From: Bacteroidota bacterium
Lineage (GTDB): Bacteria; Bacteroidota; Bacteroidia; CAILMK01; JAAYUY01
DNA: 44,051 nucleotides
Direction: 5' to 3'
NCBI GenBank assembly: GCA_018698135.1
Contig: JABINZ010000219.1
Span: 1-44,051 of the forward strand
In this document: piece by piece, positions 7,111-15,863 of the stretch
Position numbering within the stretch: the stretch's first letter is position 1
Layout of the letters: each line of letters starts with the position of its first letter
Position numbers and translations under genes: made by a program
Notes under the pieces: model-generated
The model's database searches: none
The model's input: only the letters and a program-made list of their open reading frames with translations
What the model was told of the DNA's origin: nothing

Positions 7111-8031
7111 ATGTCAAAACGAGCCTACATATCCCGTTACCTGCTAATTCTTAAAAAGCTGAAGGCAAAGCCATACAGCTCTTATGAAGAATTGCAAAGT
7201 TATATCGCAAATCAGGTTGAGTACTTGCAAATGCAGGATGATACTTTGAAAATTGCCTTTTCAAAACGGACATTGCAAAGGGACATTCGGGAAATCAGCA
7301 ACAATTTTGGAATAGATATCGAATTTTCGAATAAAGAAAAGGGTTATTATATCAGCCAAAGCGAATCAGAAAACATGAATTTCCAGCGAATGATTGAAGC
7401 ATTTGATATGTTTAACTCCCTAAATCTTGCCCAGGATTTAACTCCATATATATTTCTGGAAAAACGTAAACCCCAGGGAACTGAAAATCTTTATGGTTTG
7501 CTACATGCCATAAAAAACAAGTTTCAGATCAAGTTTGAATATCACAAATTTTGGGAAGATATTATAAGTCAAAGAATAACAGAACCATATGCTTTAAAGG
7601 AATATAAGAATCGCTGGTACGTTTTAGCAAAAGACTTGAAAGATAACAATGTAAAAAGCTTTGCTCTCGACCGACTCTCTAACCTTGAAATAACAAAGAA
7701 TACTTTTGAATTCCCCAAAGATTATGATGTTGAAGAAAGTTACCGCCATTGTTTTGGCATTATAAGTCCAGATGAAGGTGATAAACCTGAGGAAATTGTT
7801 CTTTCATTTGATCCATTCCAGGGAAAATACATCAAAACATTGCCACTTCATGAAAGCCAAGAAATATTGGTTGATAATGAAAATGAGCTGAAGGTCAGCC
7901 TTAAATTATACATTACTCATGATTTTATCATGGAATTACTTTCTTTTGGAGAAAATGTGCTTGTTCTTCAACCTGAGTCTTTAATGAATGAAATTAAAGA
8001 TGCTCATTTTAATGCATTTAATTTGTATTGA
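7111..8031 (+). CDS. WYL domain-containing transcriptional regulator
   Basis: A 306-aa protein with an N-terminal winged helix-turn-helix (about residues 1-85; the recognition part includes FSKRTLQRDIREISNNFGID) and a WYL domain (about 135-200; EPYALKEYKNRWYVLAKDLK, then SFALDRLSNLEI). A WCX-type C-terminal extension follows. WYL proteins sense nucleic-acid or nucleotide ligands and often repress phage-defence operons (BrxR and CapW are characterised examples). It lies 9 nt after the acidic protein and downstream of the AAA+/nuclease cluster. Shared AGCGACAT inverted repeats ahead of both transcripts fit it as the local regulator. Confidence 0.85.
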   Translation: MSKRAYISRYLLILKKLKAKPYSSYEELQSYIANQVEYLQMQDDTLKIAFSKRTLQRDIREISNNFGIDIEFSNKEKGYYISQSESENMNFQRMIEAFDMFNSLNLAQDLTPYIFLEKRKPQGTENLYGLLHAIKNKFQIKFEYHKFWEDIISQRITEPYALKEYKNRWYVLAKDLKDNNVKSFALDRLSNLEITKNTFEFPKDYDVEESYRHCFGIISPDEGDKPEEIVLSFDPFQGKYIKTLPLHESQEILVDNENELKVSLKLYITHDFIMELLSFGENVLVLQPESLMNEIKDAHFNAFNLY

Positions 8032-8685
8032 AAGCATACTTAATGCAATGTCATATGAACTATAAAATCACGAATTTTTGCAAAATCGGGGTAGTTATAA
8101 ACTTATAACCCTCATCTATCAATATCTCAACAATCTGAGCAATATCCCGACATATCTTTGACGCAAAAAAGATGATGGATTGGAAAGAAACCTGGTTGGA
8201 ATTGCCAAAAAACAACCAAAACTACTACTTCCGAATGATGGATCATCAAAATTATAAGTATGAATAATTTACCAGAAATATCCAATCACCTTTAGCATTG
8301 TAAAAAGGGTCATGCACAACGCATTTAAACCAAGCTGATTTAAGAACAAAAATCATTTCCTTTAAATTTTAGCAAATTCTTATTGCCAACCTGACTAACT
8401 CAGGAAGCATAACTTTGCTGTAAGATGTGTAATAGCATTTATCATGTATTAAATTCATTATCTGAGTGTTAATTTCAACAGTAATAAAATATTGCACTCA
8501 GATTGTGATGATATTGAAAAATAAATCCTAAATTTGAGTAAAGTTCTTATAATAATAATGTGAAATAATGGTCAGGCCCTTTTTAGGCCCCAAAAAGTAG
8601 CAAAATTGCGTTTCACTAATGTTTCATCTAAAAATTCACAAAGCTTATAAATCACTGATAATTAAACAATAACAGAATATGGTCA
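8032..8685. other. Non-coding right end of the island
   Basis: No convincing gene is seen in this 650-bp stretch. It contains a short palindrome (GTTATAAACTTATAAC near 8091-8106) and a perfect 9-bp inverted repeat ATCTGAGTG (8460-8468) / CACTCAGAT (8495-8503). A 31-codon frame at 8172-8267 (starting MMDWKETWLELPK) is preceded closely by TATCTTTG, but I cannot support it as a gene. The inverted repeats could be recombinase or accessory-factor sites near the attachment end. Confidence 0.4.
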
Positions 8686-8705
8686 GACTCCCCTCTTGGG
8701 CACAA
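8686..8705 (+). other. Probable attachment-site remnant: 3' end of a tRNA-Leu gene
   Basis: GACTCCCCTCTTGGGCACAA reads as the last part of a tRNA-Leu: T-loop end GACT, T-stem 3' strand CCCCT, acceptor 3' strand CTTGGGC and discriminator A. Upstream bases (TATGG in place of AGGGG) do not pair with the T stem, so the rest of the tRNA is absent. A strong terminator follows 10 nt later. This is what remains when an element integrates into a tRNA-Leu and carries its own copy of the 3' end. The intact tRNA should then lie left of the window. Confidence 0.6.
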
Positions 8706-8715
8706 TTTAACTTCT

Positions 8716-8748
8716 AATCCATTCGAAATCAATCGGATGGATTTTTTT
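8716..8748 (+). terminator. Rho-independent terminator
   Basis: AATCCATTCG (8716-8725) pairs with CGGATGGATT (8734-8743) over 10 positions including one G-U, with an 8-nt loop and a run of seven T at 8742-8748. It follows directly on the tRNA-Leu 3' fragment and no protein gene ends nearby, so it is best read as the original terminator of that tRNA. Confidence 0.75.
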
Positions 8749-8851
8749 ATGTCTACTCTTTAGCTTTTCCATTGATACCTATTGTTATTATTAGCTACAT
8801 CTTACTCCATAATAATTAATTGGTTTATTATAAAAATGATAACTTTATTTC

Positions 8852-9262
8852 ATGAAACTTCTCATGTTATTTTGCAGCAATTTTGCATTTGCTACCAAGA
8901 ACAAGGGGCTTGATGATGTGGCTGATTTTTTTGAAGAGAAACAGTTTATGGATGCATTGGTTGGATTTATTCATGTGGAGGAAAAAGATCAGGAAAGACC
9001 AAAACGAATTGAGGATAATTTGGTGAAAAACCTGAAATGGGGAGCTAGAAAAAACAATACGGATACAGTAATCGTTCATTCTTTTGCTCATTTATCAGAC
9101 AGCAAAGCTGAGCCTGAATTCACAAAAAACTTACTAGATAAAGTGACCAAGCGAATGCAAAATGCTGGATTTGATGTTACGCAAACACCATGGGGCTATT
9201 TCTTGGATCTCAATATACAAGCACCCGGAGAATCGTTGGCACGGGTTTTCAAAAGTTTTTAG
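8852..9262 (+). CDS. Stand-alone threonyl-tRNA synthetase editing-domain protein
   Basis: A 136-aa protein that resembles the archaeal-type N-terminal editing domain of threonyl-tRNA synthetase (PF08915), a fold related to D-aminoacyl-tRNA deacylase. Seen features are the N-terminal MKLLMLFCSNFAF strand, the VHSFAHLSDSKAEPEFTKNL block at 75-94, and the end TPWGYFLDLNIQAPGESLAR, which matches the family's PFGW...GHPLS region. It is the right length for the domain alone, with no catalytic or anticodon-binding part. The likely role is hydrolysis of mischarged (Ser or D-amino acid) tRNA in the cytoplasm. It is the first gene right of the island boundary. Confidence 0.75.
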   Translation: MKLLMLFCSNFAFATKNKGLDDVADFFEEKQFMDALVGFIHVEEKDQERPKRIEDNLVKNLKWGARKNNTDTVIVHSFAHLSDSKAEPEFTKNLLDKVTKRMQNAGFDVTQTPWGYFLDLNIQAPGESLARVFKSF

Positions 9263-9365
9263 TGAGGATTACAATTGCTGACTTCTGCATGAATGGATTT
9301 CTCAAATAAATTATGTTGCCAACTTAGCCTTGTTTAACACTTAACAAGTGCAATCTATTTCTCTC

Positions 9366-9806
9366 CTAAAAGCGAACCAAATCAATCAATTTAGCATGCA
9401 TTTCCTTGCCCACCATTTTGGATCCATCTTCAACAATGGCATTGGTTATCGCTTTAATATCATCAGTGTGTTGCCAATGTTTTTGCACTATACTATCATC
9501 CAAATTAGTAAAAGCATAGTTTAAGACAACAGCTGCCAAAACAATATCATCTGCATAGCCCATCGTTCCTGCAAGTGCTTCGGGAAATAAATCAAATGGC
9601 GAAAGAAAATAAGATATGGCAACAGCCAGATTTGCTTTATCTGCAATTTGAACTTCCTTTTCAAGAGACAATTTGCACATGAATTCAAATAACTGTGGTG
9701 TCCATTTTAAATGACGTGCAAACTCACTTTCGTGTCCTTTGTTTTCAAGCCAATAATTAATCCTGATTTGCAATCGATCTACAAAATCATTTTCCTGCTC
9801 TGCCAT
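9366..9806 (-). CDS. YkvA family protein (DUF1232)
   Basis: A 146-aa protein with the DUF1232/YkvA motif in its centre: KANLAVAISYFLSPFDLFPE followed by GYADDIVLAAVVLNYAF. Family members have a short hydrophobic hairpin around the SPxDLxPD motif and are thought to be membrane-associated; the molecular role is unknown. The N-terminus (DFVDRLQIRINYWLENKG) and C-terminus are soluble. The gene is monocistronic and converges on the editing-domain gene. Confidence 0.8.
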   Translation of the reverse strand: MAEQENDFVDRLQIRINYWLENKGHESEFARHLKWTPQLFEFMCKLSLEKEVQIADKANLAVAISYFLSPFDLFPEALAGTMGYADDIVLAAVVLNYAFTNLDDSIVQKHWQHTDDIKAITNAIVEDGSKMVGKEMHAKLIDLVRF

Positions 9807-9981
9807 ATAAATTCCTTTAGTAAAAAATAAACCTATTTTTTATTCGTTAATGCCTTGTAGTACAAGAATCTAAGTTACAACAATTCAATTTATTTCTTAT
9901 TTTGAAAAATTATTAGGATTATTGTAACAAATGAAAAGGCATTGTCGTCCTAATGTAATCAACACCAATCAAAGCTGAAAG

Positions 9982-12540
9982 TTGAAAACAATCTTAATAT
10001 CCATTACTTTTATCCTAATCAGTACAGTCCAATTATTTGCTGGTTATATTAGTGGCCGAATTACTGACACTCAGGGTGCCCCCCTTGCATATGCCAATGT
10101 TTATGTAAAAAACACTTCATATGGAGCCAGTTCAAACCTGAAAGGAAATTATTTTCTGGAACTTAAAAAGGGGAGTTATACCATCGTTTATAGTTTTGTT
10201 GGTTATGAATCACTTGAAAAAGACATTATAATAAATGAAAAAGAAGCAGTTAAGCTGAACGTTGTTCTCAAAGAAGCTTCGCATGAATTGACTGAATTTG
10301 AAGTAGTCGTAAAAAAGGAAGATCGTTCAAAAGAAATCCTTAAAAATGTGAGGGAAAATCGCAAATATTATTTGTCGCAAGTAAACTCCTACTCCTGTAA
10401 AAGTTATCAGAAAACATCGCTGGAAAAAGAATTGATAAAAATAAAAGCCAAAGACAGTATTATCAGCAAAAAAGATACTTTAAAGGAAGTTTCGGGTGAT
10501 ATGTTGGCCCATTTGAAGAAACAAAAAATGAATCTGATAGAGTCTGTATCAGAAACCTATTTTAAATCTCCATCCACCTATAAAGAAATTGTTTTAGCTC
10601 ACCACGATTATATTCAAAAGAAGGTGAATGTCGATCAATCTGCAGAAGTTTCTGTAGGAATTGAATATGGCCAACACGACATTGCACCAACACGTTTTCG
10701 AGCTGAAAATCCATATCTTGTTTATACCGATATTGCCAGTTGTGACTTTAATTTTTATAAGAACAACATTGATTATCCTGCCATCAGCAATAAGCCCTTG
10801 CTCTCTCCCATTGCAGCGAGCTCTATGCTTAGCTATACGTATAAATTTCTGGAATCGTTTGAAGAAGATGGACATGTTATTTATAAAATACAGGTGAATC
10901 CAATCTTCGAATCAGAAGCACTCTTTTCCGGTGTGTTGTATATTGAAGACAGCAGCTGGATGTTAAAATCAGTTGACCTATCCATTAACAGAGCTACCTT
11001 ATTTTTCTGTAAAGAATTCAGGATTATCCAAAATTATGAGGAAATAACAAAAGATGCTTACTTGCCTGTGCGAAGAGAATTTACCTATACAATAAAAGAT
11101 GGGCGCTATAATTACCTTGGAAATACCCGAATCAATCATTCCAATTATGAAATTAATCCTGATTTTGAAGCAAAGTTTTTCAATAATGAAATCAAACGAT
11201 ATGAAGTAGATGCATTCGATAAAGACTCTACTTATTGGCAGGAAGAAAGACCATTAACATTACAAATCGAAGAACTGGATTTCATTCGAAAAAGCGATAG
11301 TATTCAGGAATATTTTGTCAGTGACGAATACTATCATAAAATCGATTCTGCTTTTAATCGTATTAATTGGTGGTGGTTTTGGCTAACGGGTGTAGGACAT
11401 CGAAACAGGGCAAAAGGGAACGAATTCTATGTCAGTGGTTTAGTTGAACAAATAAATCCTTTAGGTATTGGAGGCTACCGACACAAACTTCCGGGCTATT
11501 ATAATAAAGATTTCAAAAATGGGATGAAACTTGAAACCCGTGGATTTATTGATTATGGATTTAATAACAAAGACATTAAAGGTCAGCTTGGAATTGGCTT
11601 AACATACCTTCCCCTAAAATTCGTAAGAACATTTATTGATATTGGTGATTTTTACACACAAATCAATGAATTTGCTTCATTCGAACAGATTTTCAGCCGA
11701 AGCAATTATGTTCGAAAAAAATCAGTTATTATTACCCAGCGAATGGAAATTGTTAATGGTTTGTTTGGAGAATTAACACTTGACTATTCTGATCAGGACC
11801 CTATTAAAGATCTGCAGCTTTCCGAATGGTCTGAAATAATTTTTGGTGAAATAAATAAACCCACCGATTTTGTACGCTACAAAAAAGCGGAGGTAAAACT
11901 GGAACTAAAATATAGATTTAAGCAAAAGTATATCCTGAAAAATGGTCGAAAAATAATTATTGGTACTGATTATCCTGAGCTCGACTTCATTTATCGAAAA
12001 GGAATACCCAATTTGTTTAATAGTGAAGTCGATTATGATTATATCGAACTGGGTGCACATTACGATATGGATTTAGCTCGTTTGGGTTCATCTCGATGGC
12101 GTGTGCTGGCAGGTTCCTTTATAAACAAAAAGAACCTGCGTGTACTGGAGCACAAATACTTCAGAGGTTCCGATTACTTCTTCTTTTCAGATCCTCTGCA
12201 ATCTTTTCAATTAATGGGTCCGACATTAAGTACAGCTGATGAATATTTCAGAGCAAACTACATTCATCATTTTGAAGGCACAATAATGAACAAGATTCCT
12301 CTTATTAATCGATTAAAACTTGGATTATCGGCTGGTGCAGGCACACTTATTATTCCTGATATTAATTTTAGACATTTTGAAGTTTTTGCAGGCATTGAAC
12401 GCGCTATCCGAATAAAACAGCAATTATTCCGTTTTGGTATTTATGCAGTAACTGCCGATAACTCCTTTGAAGCTGCTGATTTCACTTGGAAATTTGGTAT
12501 TGATTTCTTCAATAGTTTTACAAATAAGTGGGGGTACTAA
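9982..12540 (+). CDS. DUF5686 outer-membrane protein with carboxypeptidase-like regulatory domain
   Basis: An 852-aa protein with a signal peptide (MKTILISITFILISTVQLFA). A CarboxypepD_reg-like beta-sandwich covers about residues 20-100 (ISGRITDTQGAPLAYANVYV, KGSYTIVYSFVGYE). A long DUF5686 region follows, ending in alternating strands that look like an outer-membrane barrel. This domain order is a standard Bacteroidota envelope protein; substrate and function are not known, though the fold is TonB-receptor-like without a recognisable plug. The start is TTG at 9982; no ATG gives a sensible signal peptide. It is flanked by oppositely oriented genes, so probably monocistronic. Confidence 0.8.
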   Translation: MKTILISITFILISTVQLFAGYISGRITDTQGAPLAYANVYVKNTSYGASSNLKGNYFLELKKGSYTIVYSFVGYESLEKDIIINEKEAVKLNVVLKEASHELTEFEVVVKKEDRSKEILKNVRENRKYYLSQVNSYSCKSYQKTSLEKELIKIKAKDSIISKKDTLKEVSGDMLAHLKKQKMNLIESVSETYFKSPSTYKEIVLAHHDYIQKKVNVDQSAEVSVGIEYGQHDIAPTRFRAENPYLVYTDIASCDFNFYKNNIDYPAISNKPLLSPIAASSMLSYTYKFLESFEEDGHVIYKIQVNPIFESEALFSGVLYIEDSSWMLKSVDLSINRATLFFCKEFRIIQNYEEITKDAYLPVRREFTYTIKDGRYNYLGNTRINHSNYEINPDFEAKFFNNEIKRYEVDAFDKDSTYWQEERPLTLQIEELDFIRKSDSIQEYFVSDEYYHKIDSAFNRINWWWFWLTGVGHRNRAKGNEFYVSGLVEQINPLGIGGYRHKLPGYYNKDFKNGMKLETRGFIDYGFNNKDIKGQLGIGLTYLPLKFVRTFIDIGDFYTQINEFASFEQIFSRSNYVRKKSVIITQRMEIVNGLFGELTLDYSDQDPIKDLQLSEWSEIIFGEINKPTDFVRYKKAEVKLELKYRFKQKYILKNGRKIIIGTDYPELDFIYRKGIPNLFNSEVDYDYIELGAHYDMDLARLGSSRWRVLAGSFINKKNLRVLEHKYFRGSDYFFFSDPLQSFQLMGPTLSTADEYFRANYIHHFEGTIMNKIPLINRLKLGLSAGAGTLIIPDINFRHFEVFAGIERAIRIKQQLFRFGIYAVTADNSFEAADFTWKFGIDFFNSFTNKWGY

Positions 12541-12748
12541 ATCTAAGTCAAAAATTAACTTATATCCTTTATTATACAACAGACATTTATTGTATTTGTC
12601 AATCATTTTGAGGCCACAAGTGCAACAGCGCATATTCAAAAAATACTAACCATTAAGGATTAAAAATCCATAGGATTGGATTATGAATGAAATTCATTTG
12701 CAAAAAACCAAAGTCCTATTGAATTGTTTCCTTAAAAATCACCCACAA

Positions 12749-13585
12749 TTAATATATTGGCTTTTCAGCTTGAAGCCATCTATCAGCTAATAATAGCTCC
12801 AATGCTCTTTCATATCTTTCCTTTGACAAATCACTATCATTAAAGTACATATTGAAGTATGCATTATTAGGATTATCAATCTCCTGAATTGCATAGTTCA
12901 GATTTTCAATAGCCTGACTTTTTTCACCTTCCTTAGAAAGCTTCCATGCATATATATAATAGTTTTCAGGTACATTGAGTTCCGGATACTTTGTATTTAT
13001 ATGTCTGAATCGATGCAACTGACTTTCTTTTGAAACAAACGTAATGACGATTAAAAGCATGACAATAATTGAAACCATGTAACTCAACTTAAGTTCAAAT
13101 CCTTTTTTGAATAGAAAAAACAAGGACACGATCATAGATATGGCAGCAGGAATGAACAACAGATTTGCTGCTGGCCAATTTGAAATTTTAAAAGTAAAGA
13201 AAATGCTACTAATGCCAATTGATAAAAAAAGAGCACCGAGTATTTTTTTATGATTCTTTTTAAATGTATACACAAAAGCCCATATTGAACCCAGGAAAAG
13301 CAATGAGCTACCTATAGTTGATAATAAGCCTCCACCAGCCCAATATTGAATTTTAAACAACAATCCCAATAACATGAGGCTGGATAAAGCTAACATTCCC
13401 GCTTCAATTCTTTGTTTTTTCCTTGATAATGAAACAATGCCATATAATAAAATACCAACCAATAGCAAGGCAAAACCGATGGCAAGTATTGCATTTGCTC
13501 CCATAAAAATAATGATTGATTTTCCAATTATGCCGGCTAAAATCAGGCTAAAGGAGAACAAAAGAATAGTTTTAATGACTTTCAT
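12749..13585 (-). CDS. Multi-pass membrane protein with soluble C-terminal helical region
   Basis: A 278-aa protein with about six transmembrane segments in the first 190 residues (for example TILLFSFSLILAGIIG, AILAIGFALLLVGILLYGIV, MVSIIVMLLIVITFV). A soluble tail follows that looks like one or two TPR-type helices (YYIYAWKLSKEGEKSQAIEN, then SKERYERALELLLADRW). Two loops carry similar FKIxxWxxG/A phrases (FKIQYWAGG and FKISNWPAA), as in a duplicated membrane unit. I do not recognise a named family. It is divergent from padR across 274 bp. Confidence 0.65.
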   Translation of the reverse strand: MKVIKTILLFSFSLILAGIIGKSIIIFMGANAILAIGFALLLVGILLYGIVSLSRKKQRIEAGMLALSSLMLLGLLFKIQYWAGGGLLSTIGSSLLFLGSIWAFVYTFKKNHKKILGALFLSIGISSIFFTFKISNWPAANLLFIPAAISMIVSLFFLFKKGFELKLSYMVSIIVMLLIVITFVSKESQLHRFRHINTKYPELNVPENYYIYAWKLSKEGEKSQAIENLNYAIQEIDNPNNAYFNMYFNDSDLSKERYERALELLLADRWLQAEKPIY

Positions 13586-13792
13586 TGTCGAAATATTTTA
13601 CTGATACCGTTTAATAAACAAAATCAAAGATCACAAAAAACATTTAATTTGAATAGATACTGTGCATTTGAATCATCAATTTGATTCCTAAAATGTTGAT
13701 ATTTATAAGCTAAATCTTCGTTTGCATAGTCGTTTGCATCTTTCTGTCTGTATGTTATTCAAGTTCTGATTTCTGTATTTTAAAATATTTAC

Positions 13793-13833
13793 TACTATGT
13801 CTTGCATAGTACTGTTTTTTATATATATCTTTG
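13793..13833 (+). promoter_or_regulatory. Promoter of the PadR-PspC operon with PadR-like operator
   Basis: A -33 TTG (13802-13804) and a -7 TATCTTTG (13826-13833) are separated by 21 nt, matching the Bacteroidota sigma-factor consensus. Over the -33 lies a perfect 7-bp inverted repeat, TACTATG (13793-13799) and CATAGTA (13805-13811). PadR-family operators are short inverted repeats of this ATG/CAT style, so autoregulation is likely. A second TTGCATAGT lies at 13722-13730. Confidence 0.6.
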
Positions 13834-13859
13834 CATTGGATTTTACTTAGAACCGAATT

Positions 13860-14186
13860 ATGAATATTGAAAATTCAAAAGCACAAATGCGAAAAGGAGT
13901 ACTCGAATTTTGTACTTTATCCGTGTTAAAAAAGCAAGACTCTTATGCGTCCGACATTATTGGTGAACTCAAAGAAGCAAAACTAATCGTTGTTGAAGGC
14001 ACCCTATATCCACTACTAACCCGATTAAAAAATACTGGTTTTCTTAGTTATCGCTGGGAAGAATCGACTCAGGGACCACCGCGCAAGTACTACCAACTAA
14101 CCGAACAAGGCGAAAAATTCCTGGAAGAATTAAAACTTGCTTGGAAAGAATTAAATAAAAGTATTGAATTGATTAATAAGAAGTAA
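13860..14186 (+). CDS. PadR family transcriptional regulator
   Basis: A 108-aa winged helix-turn-helix protein of the short PadR-s2 type. The family signature is clear: QMRKGVLEFCTLSVLKKQDS, SYASDIIGELKEAKLIVVEG, TLYPLLTRLKNTGFLSYRWE, and GPPRKYYQLTEQGEKFLEEL. PadR proteins repress neighbouring membrane or stress genes and release on ligand binding. Its stop abuts the ATG of the PspC gene, the common PadR-PspC operon of Bacteroidota. An operator-like palindrome overlaps its promoter. Confidence 0.92.
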   Translation: MNIENSKAQMRKGVLEFCTLSVLKKQDSYASDIIGELKEAKLIVVEGTLYPLLTRLKNTGFLSYRWEESTQGPPRKYYQLTEQGEKFLEELKLAWKELNKSIELINKK

Positions 14187-15743
14187 ATGAAACGAACATT
14201 CACAATTAATTTAAATGGCATTGTATTTCATATTGATGAAGATGCCTATGAAATGATGCAACAGTATTTAGGAAAAATTAGTCATCATTTTAAGAGCACA
14301 GATGAAGGAAAGGAGATTTTGGCTGATATAGAATCACGCATTGCTGAGCTATTTCAGAACAGGATTAAAGAGGGAAAAGAAGTTATTACAGATGAAGATG
14401 TTAATTGGATGATAGACATTATGGGCAAAGCTGAAGAAGTTATTGGAGCGGATGCTGAAAATGAATCATCACAACAGAAAAACCATCATGGGAAACGCTT
14501 TTATCGTGATGCTGATGATAAAATGCTTGGCGGAATTTGCAGTGGGATAGCCAATTATTTCAATATCGACCCGGTCATTCTCAGGATAATCCTTGTCGTT
14601 TTGTTTTTTGTGTCAGCAGGCACGGTTCTGATTGCCTATTTCATTCTTTGGTTTATTTTACCTGAAGCAAAAACAACTGCTCAAAAGTTGGAAATGAAAG
14701 GTGTAAAGGTTAATATCGAGAATATCGAAAAAACCATTAAAAATGAATTTGAATCTGTTAAAAGCAATTTTAAAAATATAAAAAACTCTCAGGCAGGAAA
14801 TAATTTTCGAGAAGGCATCGAAAGTATTTTTCACGCATTAGGAAAAGTATTTGTTGTATTTGGCAAATCAATTGGAATAATTATTGGCTTTGCCCTTTTA
14901 ATTACTGGTTTGGTTTTATTGCTTGGTCTATCCACTTCCTTTTTTGGTAAAGATTGGTTTTTAGGCCTTTCTCAATGGGGAATAACAAATATTTCATTTG
15001 CCGGTTTGCTTTCCTTTTTAGCCAATCCATCAGTATCCATGCTGGCTTTTCTGGGCATCTGTCTGGTGATACTCATTCCAACCATTGGACTTATTTATGG
15101 CGGAATAAAATTACTATTTGGAATCCGAATAAAGGATCGTGTATTTGGTGGAGCAATGGCATCTCTATGGGTAATTGGCTTTGTATTTCTGATTATTGCA
15201 GGAACAAGTATTGCGCATAATTTTCAGGAATCGACCACATTAAGTTCAAGCTATAAACTGGATAAAATAGATTCGGATACACTGATTATTAAATTGAACG
15301 ATAACAGTATGGATGGTGAATTCTACTTCCTTCAAACAGATGAAGTAAAAATTGGCCAATTCGGCAACGAGAAGAATATTTATTTGCAAACCAATTTTAG
15401 CATTGAAAAAAGTGACTTGGATGTGGCTGAATTAACTATTGAAATTGAATCTGACGGAAAATCGAAAGCACAGGCAAGGAAAAATGCTCAAAACACAGTC
15501 CTGCGATGGGAACAACATCCTAAAGGAGTTCTTCTGCCAAAATACTTCAAATTAGTAGCAGGTGAAAAATGGAGAAATCAGGAAATTGACATCATACTGA
15601 ATATTCCGATTAGCCAGATAATTTATATAGATGAAAGCTTTGAAGACAGCTATATCCGTACTTATGGAAATGTATTTGAAAGAGAATATGATAATTCAGG
15701 AAATCACTACATCATGACCGAATCAGGATTGAAAAAATTATAA
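14187..15743 (+). CDS. PspC domain-containing membrane protein
   Basis: A 518-aa protein. Residues 1-100 form an N-terminal region typical of Bacteroidota PspC proteins (MKRTFTINLNGIVFHIDEDA, then AEEVIG). A PspC domain lies at about 105-165: FYRDADDKMLGGICSGIANY, FNIDPVILRIILVVLFF, ending WFILPEA. Three or four further transmembrane helices follow at about 225-345, then a soluble C-terminal beta-rich domain (about 350-518). PspC proteins take part in envelope-stress responses at the inner membrane. It directly follows padR with no gap (TAA-ATG), so the two are translationally linked and presumably repressed by PadR. Confidence 0.88.
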   Translation: MKRTFTINLNGIVFHIDEDAYEMMQQYLGKISHHFKSTDEGKEILADIESRIAELFQNRIKEGKEVITDEDVNWMIDIMGKAEEVIGADAENESSQQKNHHGKRFYRDADDKMLGGICSGIANYFNIDPVILRIILVVLFFVSAGTVLIAYFILWFILPEAKTTAQKLEMKGVKVNIENIEKTIKNEFESVKSNFKNIKNSQAGNNFREGIESIFHALGKVFVVFGKSIGIIIGFALLITGLVLLLGLSTSFFGKDWFLGLSQWGITNISFAGLLSFLANPSVSMLAFLGICLVILIPTIGLIYGGIKLLFGIRIKDRVFGGAMASLWVIGFVFLIIAGTSIAHNFQESTTLSSSYKLDKIDSDTLIIKLNDNSMDGEFYFLQTDEVKIGQFGNEKNIYLQTNFSIEKSDLDVAELTIEIESDGKSKAQARKNAQNTVLRWEQHPKGVLLPKYFKLVAGEKWRNQEIDIILNIPISQIIYIDESFEDSYIRTYGNVFEREYDNSGNHYIMTESGLKKL

Positions 15744-15863
15744 TCTCATCTTTTTTTCAACCATTATATCAAAAATCAAAATTTGACGTTTATCATAAAT
15801 CAAACTTAAATTGCTTGCATGGAAAATGAAAAGGGAATTATCTCTTAACTTTGCAACACAAGA

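Noticed and set aside
8172-8267. 31-codon ORF with a nearby TATCTTTG element
   Set aside because: It is too short, the spacing to the -7 would leave almost no leader, and no family resemblance is seen.
8681-8705. A complete tRNA gene
   Set aside because: Only the 3' end fits. The upstream bases do not form T, anticodon or D arms and do not pair with the acceptor strand.
9328-9347. Hairpin CTTGTT/AACAAG as a terminator
   Set aside because: The stem is only 6 bp and AT-rich, with no T run directly after it.
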